A DNA stretch of 64,000 nucleotides from Ferrimonas balearica (lineage in GTDB: Bacteria; Pseudomonadota; Gammaproteobacteria; Enterobacterales; Shewanellaceae): positions 186,001 through 250,000 of the forward strand of contig NZ_JAHVHW010000004.1 in NCBI RefSeq assembly GCF_019802055.1, read 5' to 3'. Of the stretch, positions 57,322 through 64,000 are shown in pieces (within the stretch, counting starts at the first letter, position 1; the number at the start of each line of letters is the position of its first letter). The notes under the pieces were generated by a model that was not told the DNA's origin, did not search any database, and worked only from the letters and a program-made list of their open reading frames with translations. Made by a program: the position numbers and the translations under genes.

Positions 57322-58914
57322 TCAGAACTGGTTCATGGTGTTGTCTTTACCGGCGGCTTTCAGGGCGGCGTCACCGGAGAAGTACTCCTTGTGATCGTCT
57401 CCCATATCGGAACCGGCCATGTTCTGATGCTTCACACAGGCGATGCCCTGACGGATCTCCTGACGCTGTACGTTGGACACGTAGGCCAGCATCCCCTCAT
57501 CACCGAAGTAGCCCTTGGCCAGGTTATCGGTGGACAGCGCCGCAGTGTGGTAGGTCGGCAGCGTGATGAGGTGGTGGAAGATCCCCGCTTCACGGGCCGC
57601 ATCGGCCTGGAAGGAGCGGATCTTGGCATCGGCCTCAACTCCCAGTTCGGTGTCGTCGTACTGGGCGCTCATCAGGTTCGCGCGGTCATAGGCGGAGAGA
57701 TCGCGGCCCGCCGCTTCCCAGGCATCGAACACCTGCTGACGGAAGTTCAGAGTCCAGTTGAAGGAGGGGCTGTTGTTGTAAACCAGCTTGGCGTTGGGGA
57801 CCACTTCGCGGATGCGGTTCACCATGCCAGCGATCTGACCAACGTGCGGCTTCTCAGTCTCAATCCACAGCAGGTCAGCGCCGTACTGCAGGGAGGTTAC
57901 GCAGTCCAGTACCACACGGTCCTCACCGGAACCGGGCTTGAACTGGAACAGGCCGCTGGCCAGGCGCTTCGGCTTCAGCAGTTTGCCATTCGCCTTCACC
58001 ACCACGTCACCGTTTTCGATGTCGTCGGCGCTGTTCACGTAGTCGCCATCCAGGAAGCTGTTGTAGAGGTCGCCCAGATCGCCCGGCTCCTTGGTGACCG
58101 CAATCTGCTTGGTCAGGCCGGCGCCCAGAGAGTCAGTACGGGCCACAATCACGCCGTCATCCACGCCCAGTTCCAGGAAGGCATAACGAACCGCGCGGAT
58201 CTTGGCCAGGAAGTCCGCATGGGGAACGGTCACCTTGCCGTCCTGGTGACCACACTGCTTCTCATCGGATACCTGGTTCTCGATCTGGATGCAGCACGCA
58301 CCGGCTTCAATCATCTTCTTGGCCAGCAGGTAGGTGGCTTCCTCGTTACCAAAACCGGCGTCGATGTCAGCGATGATCGGCACAACGTGGGTTTCAAAGT
58401 TGTCGATCTTGGCCTGAACTTCCGCTTCCTTGGCCTTATCGCCCGCCTCACGGGCCGCGTCCAGCGCACGGAAGTAACCACCCAGCTCACGGGCATCCGC
58501 CTGGCGCAGGAAGGTGTACAGCTCCTCAATCAGGGAGGCCACGGAGGTTTTCTCATGCATGGACTGATCCGGCAGCGGACCGAACTCGCTGCGCAACGCT
58601 GCGACCATCCAGCCAGACAGGTAGAGGTAACGCCCCTTGGTGGTGGTCAGGTGCTTCTTGATGGCGATCAGCTTCTGCTGGCCGATAAAGCCGTGCCAGC
58701 AACCCAGAGACTGGGTGTAGTTGGCCGGGTCGGCATCGTAGCTGGCCATATCTTCACGCATGATCTTGGCGGTGTAGCGGGCAACATCCAGACCGGTTTT
58801 AAAGCGGTTCTGAGCCTTCATACGCGCGACATTTTCGGCGTTCACACCCCACGTCTGCCCCTGGGTTTCAATCAAGCTGTTGGCGGTATCGATATCGTTC
58901 TGGTAAGTGGCCAT
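57322..58914 (-). CDS. aceA: Isocitrate lyase, long subfamily
   Basis: Splits isocitrate into succinate and glyoxylate. At 530 residues it belongs to the longer subfamily found in Pseudomonas-like bacteria, not the 434-residue E. coli type. The catalytic motif is EKQCGHQDGK (KQCGH instead of KKCGH), and VPIIADIDAGFGNEEATYLLAKKMIEAGACCIQIENQ is the Mg-binding barrel. The end GKDNTMNQF is typical. It lies 23 nt after aceB. Confidence 0.97.
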   Translation of the reverse strand: MATYQNDIDTANSLIETQGQTWGVNAENVARMKAQNRFKTGLDVARYTAKIMREDMASYDADPANYTQSLGCWHGFIGQQKLIAIKKHLTTTKGRYLYLSGWMVAALRSEFGPLPDQSMHEKTSVASLIEELYTFLRQADARELGGYFRALDAAREAGDKAKEAEVQAKIDNFETHVVPIIADIDAGFGNEEATYLLAKKMIEAGACCIQIENQVSDEKQCGHQDGKVTVPHADFLAKIRAVRYAFLELGVDDGVIVARTDSLGAGLTKQIAVTKEPGDLGDLYNSFLDGDYVNSADDIENGDVVVKANGKLLKPKRLASGLFQFKPGSGEDRVVLDCVTSLQYGADLLWIETEKPHVGQIAGMVNRIREVVPNAKLVYNNSPSFNWTLNFRQQVFDAWEAAGRDLSAYDRANLMSAQYDDTELGVEADAKIRSFQADAAREAGIFHHLITLPTYHTAALSTDNLAKGYFGDEGMLAYVSNVQRQEIRQGIACVKHQNMAGSDMGDDHKEYFSGDAALKAAGKDNTMNQF

Positions 58915-58937
58915 GATTTGGGACTCCTTAAAAATGC

Positions 58938-60566
58938 TTATCCTTGAGCGAGTGTGGGTTGGGTCAGGATCTGGTACCCGGGCAGGGTCAGAAAATCCGT
59001 CAGTTCGTCAGCACAGGTGAGGCGCTCGAAAATCTCTGCGGCTTCGTCGAAACGGCCGCCGTCAAAGCGCTCTGAGCCCAGTTCCTCACGAACCACGGCC
59101 AGCTCCTCCTTGAGCAGGGAGCGGAACAGCTCGGCAGTAACCAGCTGGCCGTTGTCCAGATGGGTGCCGTGTTTGATCCACTGCCAGATGGAAGCCCGGG
59201 AGATCTCCGCCGTGGCGGCGTCCTCCATCAGGCCATAAATCGGTACGCAGCCATTGCCGGAGATCCAGGCTTCGATGTACTGCACCGCAATGCGGATGTT
59301 GGCGCGCATCCCCGCTTCGCTGGCCTGGCCCTCACAGGGCGCCAGCAACTCCTCGGCGGTGATCGGGGCGTCGACGTCACGGGACACCTGAAGCTGGTTG
59401 GGACGATCACCGATGTATTCGTTCATGACGGCCATGGCGGTATCGGCCAGGCCCGGGTGAGCGATCCAGGTGCCGTCGTGACCATTGCGGGCCTCCAGCT
59501 CCTTGTCCTGCTTCACCTTGGCCAGCACCTGAGCCTGACGCTCCGGATCTTTGGCGGGGATGAATGCTGCCATTCCCCCCATCGCCAGCGCGCCGCGCTT
59601 GTGACAGGTCTTGATCAACAGGCGGGAATAGGCGGACAGGAACGGCTTATCCATGGTGACCACCTGGCGGTCGGGCAGCACCCGATCCGGGTAGTTCTTC
59701 AGGGTTTTGATGTAGCTGAAGATGTAATCCCAGCGACCGCAGTTGAGGCCGACAATGTTGTTGCGCAGTTCGTAAAGGATCTCGTCCATCTCGAACACTG
59801 CGGGCAGAGTCTCAATCAGGCAGGTGGCCTTGATGGTGCCCGGATTCAGGCAGAAACGCTCTTCGGTGTAAGCGAACACTTCGGCCCACCAGCGCGCCTC
59901 AAGATGACTTTGCAGTTTGGGGATGTAGAAATACGGTCCAGAACCTTTGGCCAGCAGAGCCCGGTAGTTGTGGTAGAAGTACAGGCCAAAGTCCACCAGC
60001 GCTCCCGACATCGGTTCTCCCTGCCAGCTCAGGTGTGCCTCATCCAGATGAAGGCCGCGCACCCGGCAGATCAACACCGCCGGATCCGGCTTGAGACGAT
60101 ACTCCTTGCCGTTAGCCGGGTTGGTGTACTCGATGGTGCCATCCACCGCATCTTTCAGATTCTGTTGACCCTGAACCACCTTCTCCCAGCTGGGTGCCAG
60201 CGAATCCTCAAAGTCCGCCATAAAGACTTTGACGTCCGCATTCAGGGCGTTGATGACCATCTTGCGATCCACCGGGCCGGTGATCTCGACTCGACGGTCC
60301 TGAAGATCCGAGGGGATACCCAGGATCTGCCAGTTGCCCTCACGCACATTGCGGGTTTCCGGCAGAAAGTCCGGCAACTCGCCCGCATCAATTCGGGCCT
60401 GACGCTCAATTCGCTTTTGCAGCAATGCCTGACGGGGCTGTGCAAAACGCTGAGCCAGCTCGGCCAGAAACGACAGTGCCTCAGCACTGACGATTTTCTC
60501 CTCACCGGCCACGAACTGACCACGCTTAATGATGGCGTCTTTCGACTCTACGGCTGCCTGGCTCAT
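58938..60566 (-). CDS. aceB: Malate synthase A
   Basis: Condenses glyoxylate with acetyl-CoA to malate. The 542-residue protein matches the A isoform: FMADFEDSLAPSWEKVVQGQ, GRWDYIFSYIKTLKN, AMGGMAAFIPAKDPE, EDAATAEISRASIWQWIKHG and a catalytic Asp region in the barrel. The ATG at 60566 has GGAGGAGCGA upstream. With aceA it forms the glyoxylate shunt operon, without aceK nearby. Confidence 0.97.
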   Translation of the reverse strand: MSQAAVESKDAIIKRGQFVAGEEKIVSAEALSFLAELAQRFAQPRQALLQKRIERQARIDAGELPDFLPETRNVREGNWQILGIPSDLQDRRVEITGPVDRKMVINALNADVKVFMADFEDSLAPSWEKVVQGQQNLKDAVDGTIEYTNPANGKEYRLKPDPAVLICRVRGLHLDEAHLSWQGEPMSGALVDFGLYFYHNYRALLAKGSGPYFYIPKLQSHLEARWWAEVFAYTEERFCLNPGTIKATCLIETLPAVFEMDEILYELRNNIVGLNCGRWDYIFSYIKTLKNYPDRVLPDRQVVTMDKPFLSAYSRLLIKTCHKRGALAMGGMAAFIPAKDPERQAQVLAKVKQDKELEARNGHDGTWIAHPGLADTAMAVMNEYIGDRPNQLQVSRDVDAPITAEELLAPCEGQASEAGMRANIRIAVQYIEAWISGNGCVPIYGLMEDAATAEISRASIWQWIKHGTHLDNGQLVTAELFRSLLKEELAVVREELGSERFDGGRFDEAAEIFERLTCADELTDFLTLPGYQILTQPTLAQG

Positions 60567-60788
60567 TCGCTCCTCCAAACCGGAAATTTCATATGAAAGT
60601 TTAGAACCACGTTTCTTTCTATTGGACTTTGGTGGTCATTGCACCGTCCTGGTGCTCAAGAGTGAAATTTAAGCTGCTTTATGGTGCATGAAAAATCAAG
60701 ACAGAAATCACACTATTTTCACAAATTTGCCCCAAAGCACTGTTTTGAAGGGTTTCACAAGAACACCCGAGATTGGAGCATTAACTTT

Positions 60789-60800
60789 AAACGTCCGTTT
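60789..60800. promoter_or_regulatory. AAACG-N2-CGTTT palindrome, copy 1
   Basis: AAACGTCCGTTT, a perfect 5-2-5 dyad about 220 nt upstream of aceB. The form resembles sites of fatty-acid regulators such as PsrA (AAAC-N4-GTTT core), which makes sense for the glyoxylate shunt, but the identification is tentative. Confidence 0.4.
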
Positions 60801-61018
60801 CACTGCGGTTTGACCCCGATGAAAAACAAAGCACCAAATGTAATTAAATTACGTACTTTAAAGTCACTCCGTACACATTGGTTGACAACAACCCCCTGCA
60901 TCCAGGTGACAAATCTGTCAATGACCCTTGCCTTAAATGTTTGCCCCTGACCTTAACGGTAGCCTCAAAGTCCACGGTTGATGGGCTTTTGAGCAGCTCA
61001 CCATTTAAACAGGGCGTG

Positions 61019-61051
61019 AAACGACCGTTTTAATTTGACGTTAACGTAAAC
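61019..61051. promoter_or_regulatory. AAACG-N2-CGTTT palindrome, copy 2, and LiuR-like palindrome
   Basis: AAACGACCGTTT (61019-61030) is followed 3 nt later by TTTGACGTTAACGTAAAC (61034-61051), whose core ACGTTAACGT is a perfect dyad. The second site resembles the LiuR motif of Shewanella-type bacteria (TTTACGTNNACGTAAA form). They lie 450-490 nt before aceB, far for direct control, unless the aceBA promoter is distant or another transcript starts here. Confidence 0.45.
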
Positions 61052-61228
61052 TGGCGCCGCTGGGGATTGCCTCTGACGGCACGACAAAACACGGCAACGG
61101 TTGGAAATGAAATACATCACTCGACCATCGAAAAGCCCGGCAGGACGGGGGTTTGCAAGGAGAGAGGGTCTGACCAATTAAGTGCAAAGGGTCGGACCAA
61201 CACCGTTTTTCCCCGCAAGGCCGACAAC

Positions 61229-61258
61229 AAAAAAAAGCCCGCCATATTGGCGGGCTTT
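61229..61258 (-). terminator. Terminator after second RND permease
   Basis: On the minus strand AAAGCCCGCC-AATAT-GGCGGGCTTT is followed by TTTTT. Confidence 0.92.
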
Positions 61259-61286
61259 ATCGAAGAATAAGCGGAGAAATCCCCGA

Positions 61287-64000
61287 TTAGGCGGGTTGCC
61301 CCTTGAAGCGCTCCCTCAATCGCTGCAATACCACGTAGAACACCGGCACCAGCAGTGTTCCCACGATGCCTGCTGCAATCATTCCGCCAAAGACGGCATA
61401 ACCCAGTGAGTGGCGGCTGGCTGCCCCTGCCCCACTGGCGAGCACCAGCGGCAATACCCCGAGGATGAAGGAGAAGGCGGTCATCAGTACGGCGCGGAAA
61501 CGCATACGCGCAGCCTCCTGACCGGCATCGACAATGCTGTGCCCCGCCTCCCTCTGCTGCTTGGCAAACTCCACAATCAGGATGGCGTTCTTCGATGCCA
61601 TCCCGATCAACAGCACCAGACCAATCTGGGTATAGAGGTTCACGTCGGCCTGGGCAATCAGGACATTGAGGAAGGCCCCAAGAATCGCCACCGGCACCGA
61701 CAGCATTACCGCCAGCGGAATGGTCCAGCTCTCATACTGCGCCACCAGGAACAGATAAGTGAACACCAGCGCCAGAGAGAAGATAAAGGGCGCCAGGTTG
61801 CCAGCCTTAATCTCCTGATAGGTCTGTCCGGTCCACTCATACTGGTACCCCGCCGGCAGAACCCGGTCCGCCACTCGCTGCATCGCTGCAATCGCTTCAC
61901 CCGAGCTGAAACCCGGTGCCGGGATGCCGTTGATGGTGACCGAGCCATAGAGGTTGTAACTGGACACCACTTCCGGCCCCAGGATTGGGGTGATGGTCAC
62001 CAGAGTGGAAAGCGGCACCATCTCGCCAGCGGACGTACGCACATAGAACTTGCTGATGTCCTGTTCCGAATTCCGGAAATCCATCTCCGCCTGAGCCATC
62101 ACCCGGAAGGTTTTGCCGAAGCGGTTAAAGTCGTTGATGTAGGCACCGCCGAGCATGGTCTGCAGTGTGGAGAACACTTCGGTCAGCGGGATCCCCAGCA
62201 CCTTGGCCTTCTGCCGGTCCACATCGACATACATCTGCGGTACATCAGCCCGGAAGTTGGAGAACGCCATCGCGATGGCTGGCTCCTGATTGGCCTCGAT
62301 GATCAATCCCCGCATCACAGACGCCAGTTCCGCTGCGCTGCGGCCCATGGTGTCCTGCAGAACAAATTCGAAACCGCCTACATTACCCACGCCGGGCAGT
62401 GGTGGCAGCGCAAAGGCCATGGCATTGACCCTGGGGTCCGCCGAGTACTTGGCCTGCAGGCTGCGCAGAATCGCCTTATCAGAAAGCTCCGGTGCGGTGC
62501 GGTCCTCCCAGGTATCCAGAACCACCACCAACAGCCCCCCGTTGGAGGCTACGGAGCCGGTCAGCACCGAGAAGCCGGAGGCGTGAATCACGTTGGAAAC
62601 GCCGGGTTGCTCGAGCGTCAACGCCACCAGATCCTTCATCACCTCTTCGGTCCGGTTCAGGGACGCGCCATCGGGCAACTGCAGATCCACCATAAAGCTC
62701 TTCTTGTCCTCAGAGGGGACAAAGCCGGAGGGCAGACTGACGCCCAGATAGGCGGTGGCACCAATCGCTGCCACAAACGCCAGCATCACCAGTGAAGATT
62801 TGCGGATAAGACTGGCGACCAGCCCACTGTAGCTGCCGGTCAGGCGATCAAAGTGACGGTTAAACGCGGCATGGAAACCCGTTTCATGCTGTTTGGGCGG
62901 TCGCAGCAGCGACGCACACAGCGCGGGGGACAGGGTCAGGGCGTTGATCGAGGAGATAAGCACCGACACACAGATGGTAACCGAGAACTGGGCGTACATC
63001 TGACCGGTGATGCCCGGCATCACCGCCGTGGGCGCGAACACCGCCAGCAACACCAGCGAGGTGGCGACGATGGGGCCGGTCACCTCTTTCATCGCCTCGA
63101 TGGTGGCGGTGCGGGGGTCCATCCCCTTCTCTTCCATCAGTCGGGTGACGTTCTCCACCACCACGATGGCGTCATCCACCACGATCCCGATCGCCAGGAT
63201 AAGGGCGAACAGAGAAACGGTGTTGATGGTCATGCCGAACATCAGCAGGAACACAAATGTGCCCACCAGCGATACCGGAATGGCGATGGCCGGCACCAGA
63301 GTGGAGCGGAAATCCTGCAGGAAGATGAACACCACCAGCACCACCAGGCCGACGGAGATAAACAGGGTTTCCACCACCTCCTGGATAGAGACCTCCACAA
63401 ACTCAGTGGTGTCATAGAGGATGTCGTAGGTCAGGTCGTCAGAGAAGCCCTCGGAGAGGCGTGCCATCTCGGTACGGATCCCTTTGGCCACCTCCAGAGC
63501 GTTGGCGTCGGGGCTCTGGTAAACCGCGATGATGGCGCTGGGGGCGTTATCCAACTTACCCTGAGCGTCATAGAACTGACTGCCCAGCTCCACCCGGGCA
63601 ACGTCGCCCACCACGATTTTGGAACCATCGGGGTTGGAGCGGATCACCACCTCTGCAAACTCTTCCGGATGGGAGAGACGGCCCTGAGTCTGCAGGCTGT
63701 ACTGGAACTGCTGGTCAGGGTCGACCGGCGCCGCACCAATCCGGCCCGCGGCCACCTGAATGTTCTGCTCACGCAGCGCCGAAATCACATCGGAGGTGGT
63801 GACAGACAGGGAAGCCATGGTGTTGGGGTTGAGCCAGATCCGCATGGCGTAATCCATGCCACCGATGATCTGCACTTCCGACACGCCGCTGACCCGCGCC
63901 AGGGTGTCCTTGATGTTGAGGCCGGCGTAGTTGGTCAGGTAGAGGCCATCAAAGGTGCCATTGGGCGAATAGAGGTTGGCCAACATCAGGAAGTTGGGGC
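61287..64000 (-). CDS. Second RND efflux permease, HAE-1 type (N-terminus outside window)
   Basis: The frame runs through the right edge, so about 900 C-terminal residues are seen and roughly 130-150 N-terminal residues are missing. [16 protein letters not shown] holds the proton-relay aspartates; [26 protein letters not shown] and [19 protein letters not shown] are family signatures. It clearly resembles the permease at 52734-55877 but differs throughout the periplasmic loops, so it is a paralog and not a recent duplicate. Periplasmic segments such as [18 protein letters not shown] resemble the AcrB/MexF group. Its adaptor gene should lie just beyond the window. Confidence 0.95.
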   Translation of the reverse strand, partial: PNFLMLANLYSPNGTFDGLYLTNYAGLNIKDTLARVSGVSEVQIIGGMDYAMRIWLNPNTMASLSVTTSDVISALREQNIQVAAGRIGAAPVDPDQQFQYSLQTQGRLSHPEEFAEVVIRSNPDGSKIVVGDVARVELGSQFYDAQGKLDNAPSAIIAVYQSPDANALEVAKGIRTEMARLSEGFSDDLTYDILYDTTEFVEVSIQEVVETLFISVGLVVLVVFIFLQDFRSTLVPAIAIPVSLVGTFVFLLMFGMTINTVSLFALILAIGIVVDDAIVVVENVTRLMEEKGMDPRTATIEAMKEVTGPIVATSLVLLAVFAPTAVMPGITGQMYAQFSVTICVSVLISSINALTLSPALCASLLRPPKQHETGFHAAFNRHFDRLTGSYSGLVASLIRKSSLVMLAFVAAIGATAYLGVSLPSGFVPSEDKKSFMVDLQLPDGASLNRTEEVMKDLVALTLEQPGVSNVIHASGFSVLTGSVASNGGLLVVVLDTWEDRTAPELSDKAILRSLQAKYSADPRVNAMAFALPPLPGVGNVGGFEFVLQDTMGRSAAELASVMRGLIIEANQEPAIAMAFSNFRADVPQMYVDVDRQKAKVLGIPLTEVFSTLQTMLGGAYINDFNRFGKTFRVMAQAEMDFRNSEQDISKFYVRTSAGEMVPLSTLVTITPILGPEVVSSYNLYGSVTINGIPAPGFSSGEAIAAMQRVADRVLPAGYQYEWTGQTYQEIKAGNLAPFIFSLALVFTYLFLVAQYESWTIPLAVMLSVPVAILGAFLNVLIAQADVNLYTQIGLVLLIGMASKNAILIVEFAKQQREAGHSIVDAGQEAARMRFRAVLMTAFSFILGVLPLVLASGAGAASRHSLGYAVFGGMIAAGIVGTLLVPVFYVVLQRLRERFKGQPA

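Larger units (their letters stand above)
60567..61286. other. Long regulatory region upstream of aceBA
   Basis: 720 bp without a supportable gene. It carries two copies of AAACG-N2-CGTTT (60789-60800 and 61019-61030), a LiuR-like palindrome (61034-61051) and, at its right end, the terminator of the next minus-strand gene. Confidence 0.65.

Overview
The window is chromosomal DNA of a gammaproteobacterium, most likely from Alteromonadales close to Ferrimonas or Shewanella. This is judged from gene order and protein character (rlmN-pilW-rodZ-ispG-hisS-yfgM-bamB-der, iscRSUA-hscBA-fdx-iscX, queA-tgt-yajC-secDF, btsSR, a pentahaem NrfA) and not from a database search. Coding density is high and GC is moderately high, except for an AT-richer island at about 2.1-3.9 kb and the AT-rich upstream region of nrfA. 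No rRNA, tRNA, CRISPR array or intact insertion sequence was seen.

Layout. 0-2 kb: the end of a TonB-dependent receptor, a YidB-like protein and a DUF2726 protein. 2.1-3.9 kb: two AT-rich orphan genes, a DUF3800 protein and a putative PD-(D/E)XK nuclease. Each ends in an integron-type attC site, so this looks like a two-cassette integron remnant without an integrase. 3.9-5.3 kb: two copies of a structured repeat of about 124 bp flanking a cold-shock/DUF1294 membrane protein. 5.3-11.7 kb: a YitT-like membrane protein, a lipoprotein form of nitrite reductase NrfA with a perfect NarP-type operator upstream, a TetR regulator and an amidohydrolase lipoprotein. 11.8-16.4 kb: guaBA, with xseA divergent. 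16.4-19.1 kb: an FAD oxidoreductase and a PAS-GGDEF diguanylate cyclase. 19.3-28.0 kb: the minus-strand block from rlmN to der, covering 23S rRNA/tRNA modification, pili, cell shape, isoprenoids, histidyl-tRNA, translocon and outer-membrane assembly. 28.2-36.4 kb: a CNNM protein, ndk, and the complete ISC iron-sulfur operon preceded by two tandem IscR operators. 36.5-39.9 kb: trmJ, suhB, small proteins, psiE, yecH and a possible small RNA. 40.0-44.6 kb: btsS-btsR, an ihfA-like gene and a short CstA/BtsT-type transporter. 44.7-52.7 kb: siroheme synthesis, secDF-yajC-tgt-queA and acpH. 52.7-64.0 kb: an RND efflux pump with its adaptor, the glyoxylate shunt aceBA, and a second RND permease cut by the window end.

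How the genes work together. The strongest regulatory story is the bts locus. BtsS/BtsR is known in E. coli as a pyruvate-sensing two-component system that activates a CstA-family pyruvate transporter through two ACC(A/G)CT(C/T)A boxes 21 bp apart. Here the transporter lies next to the system, and its upstream region carries nine such boxes in a nearly uninterrupted 20-21 bp ladder. An IHF-alpha-like DNA-bending gene sits between btsR and the transporter. Other readable circuits are NarP-type control of nrfA, IscR feedback on the isc operon, and palindromes upstream of aceBA that may bind fatty-acid or branched-chain amino-acid regulators.
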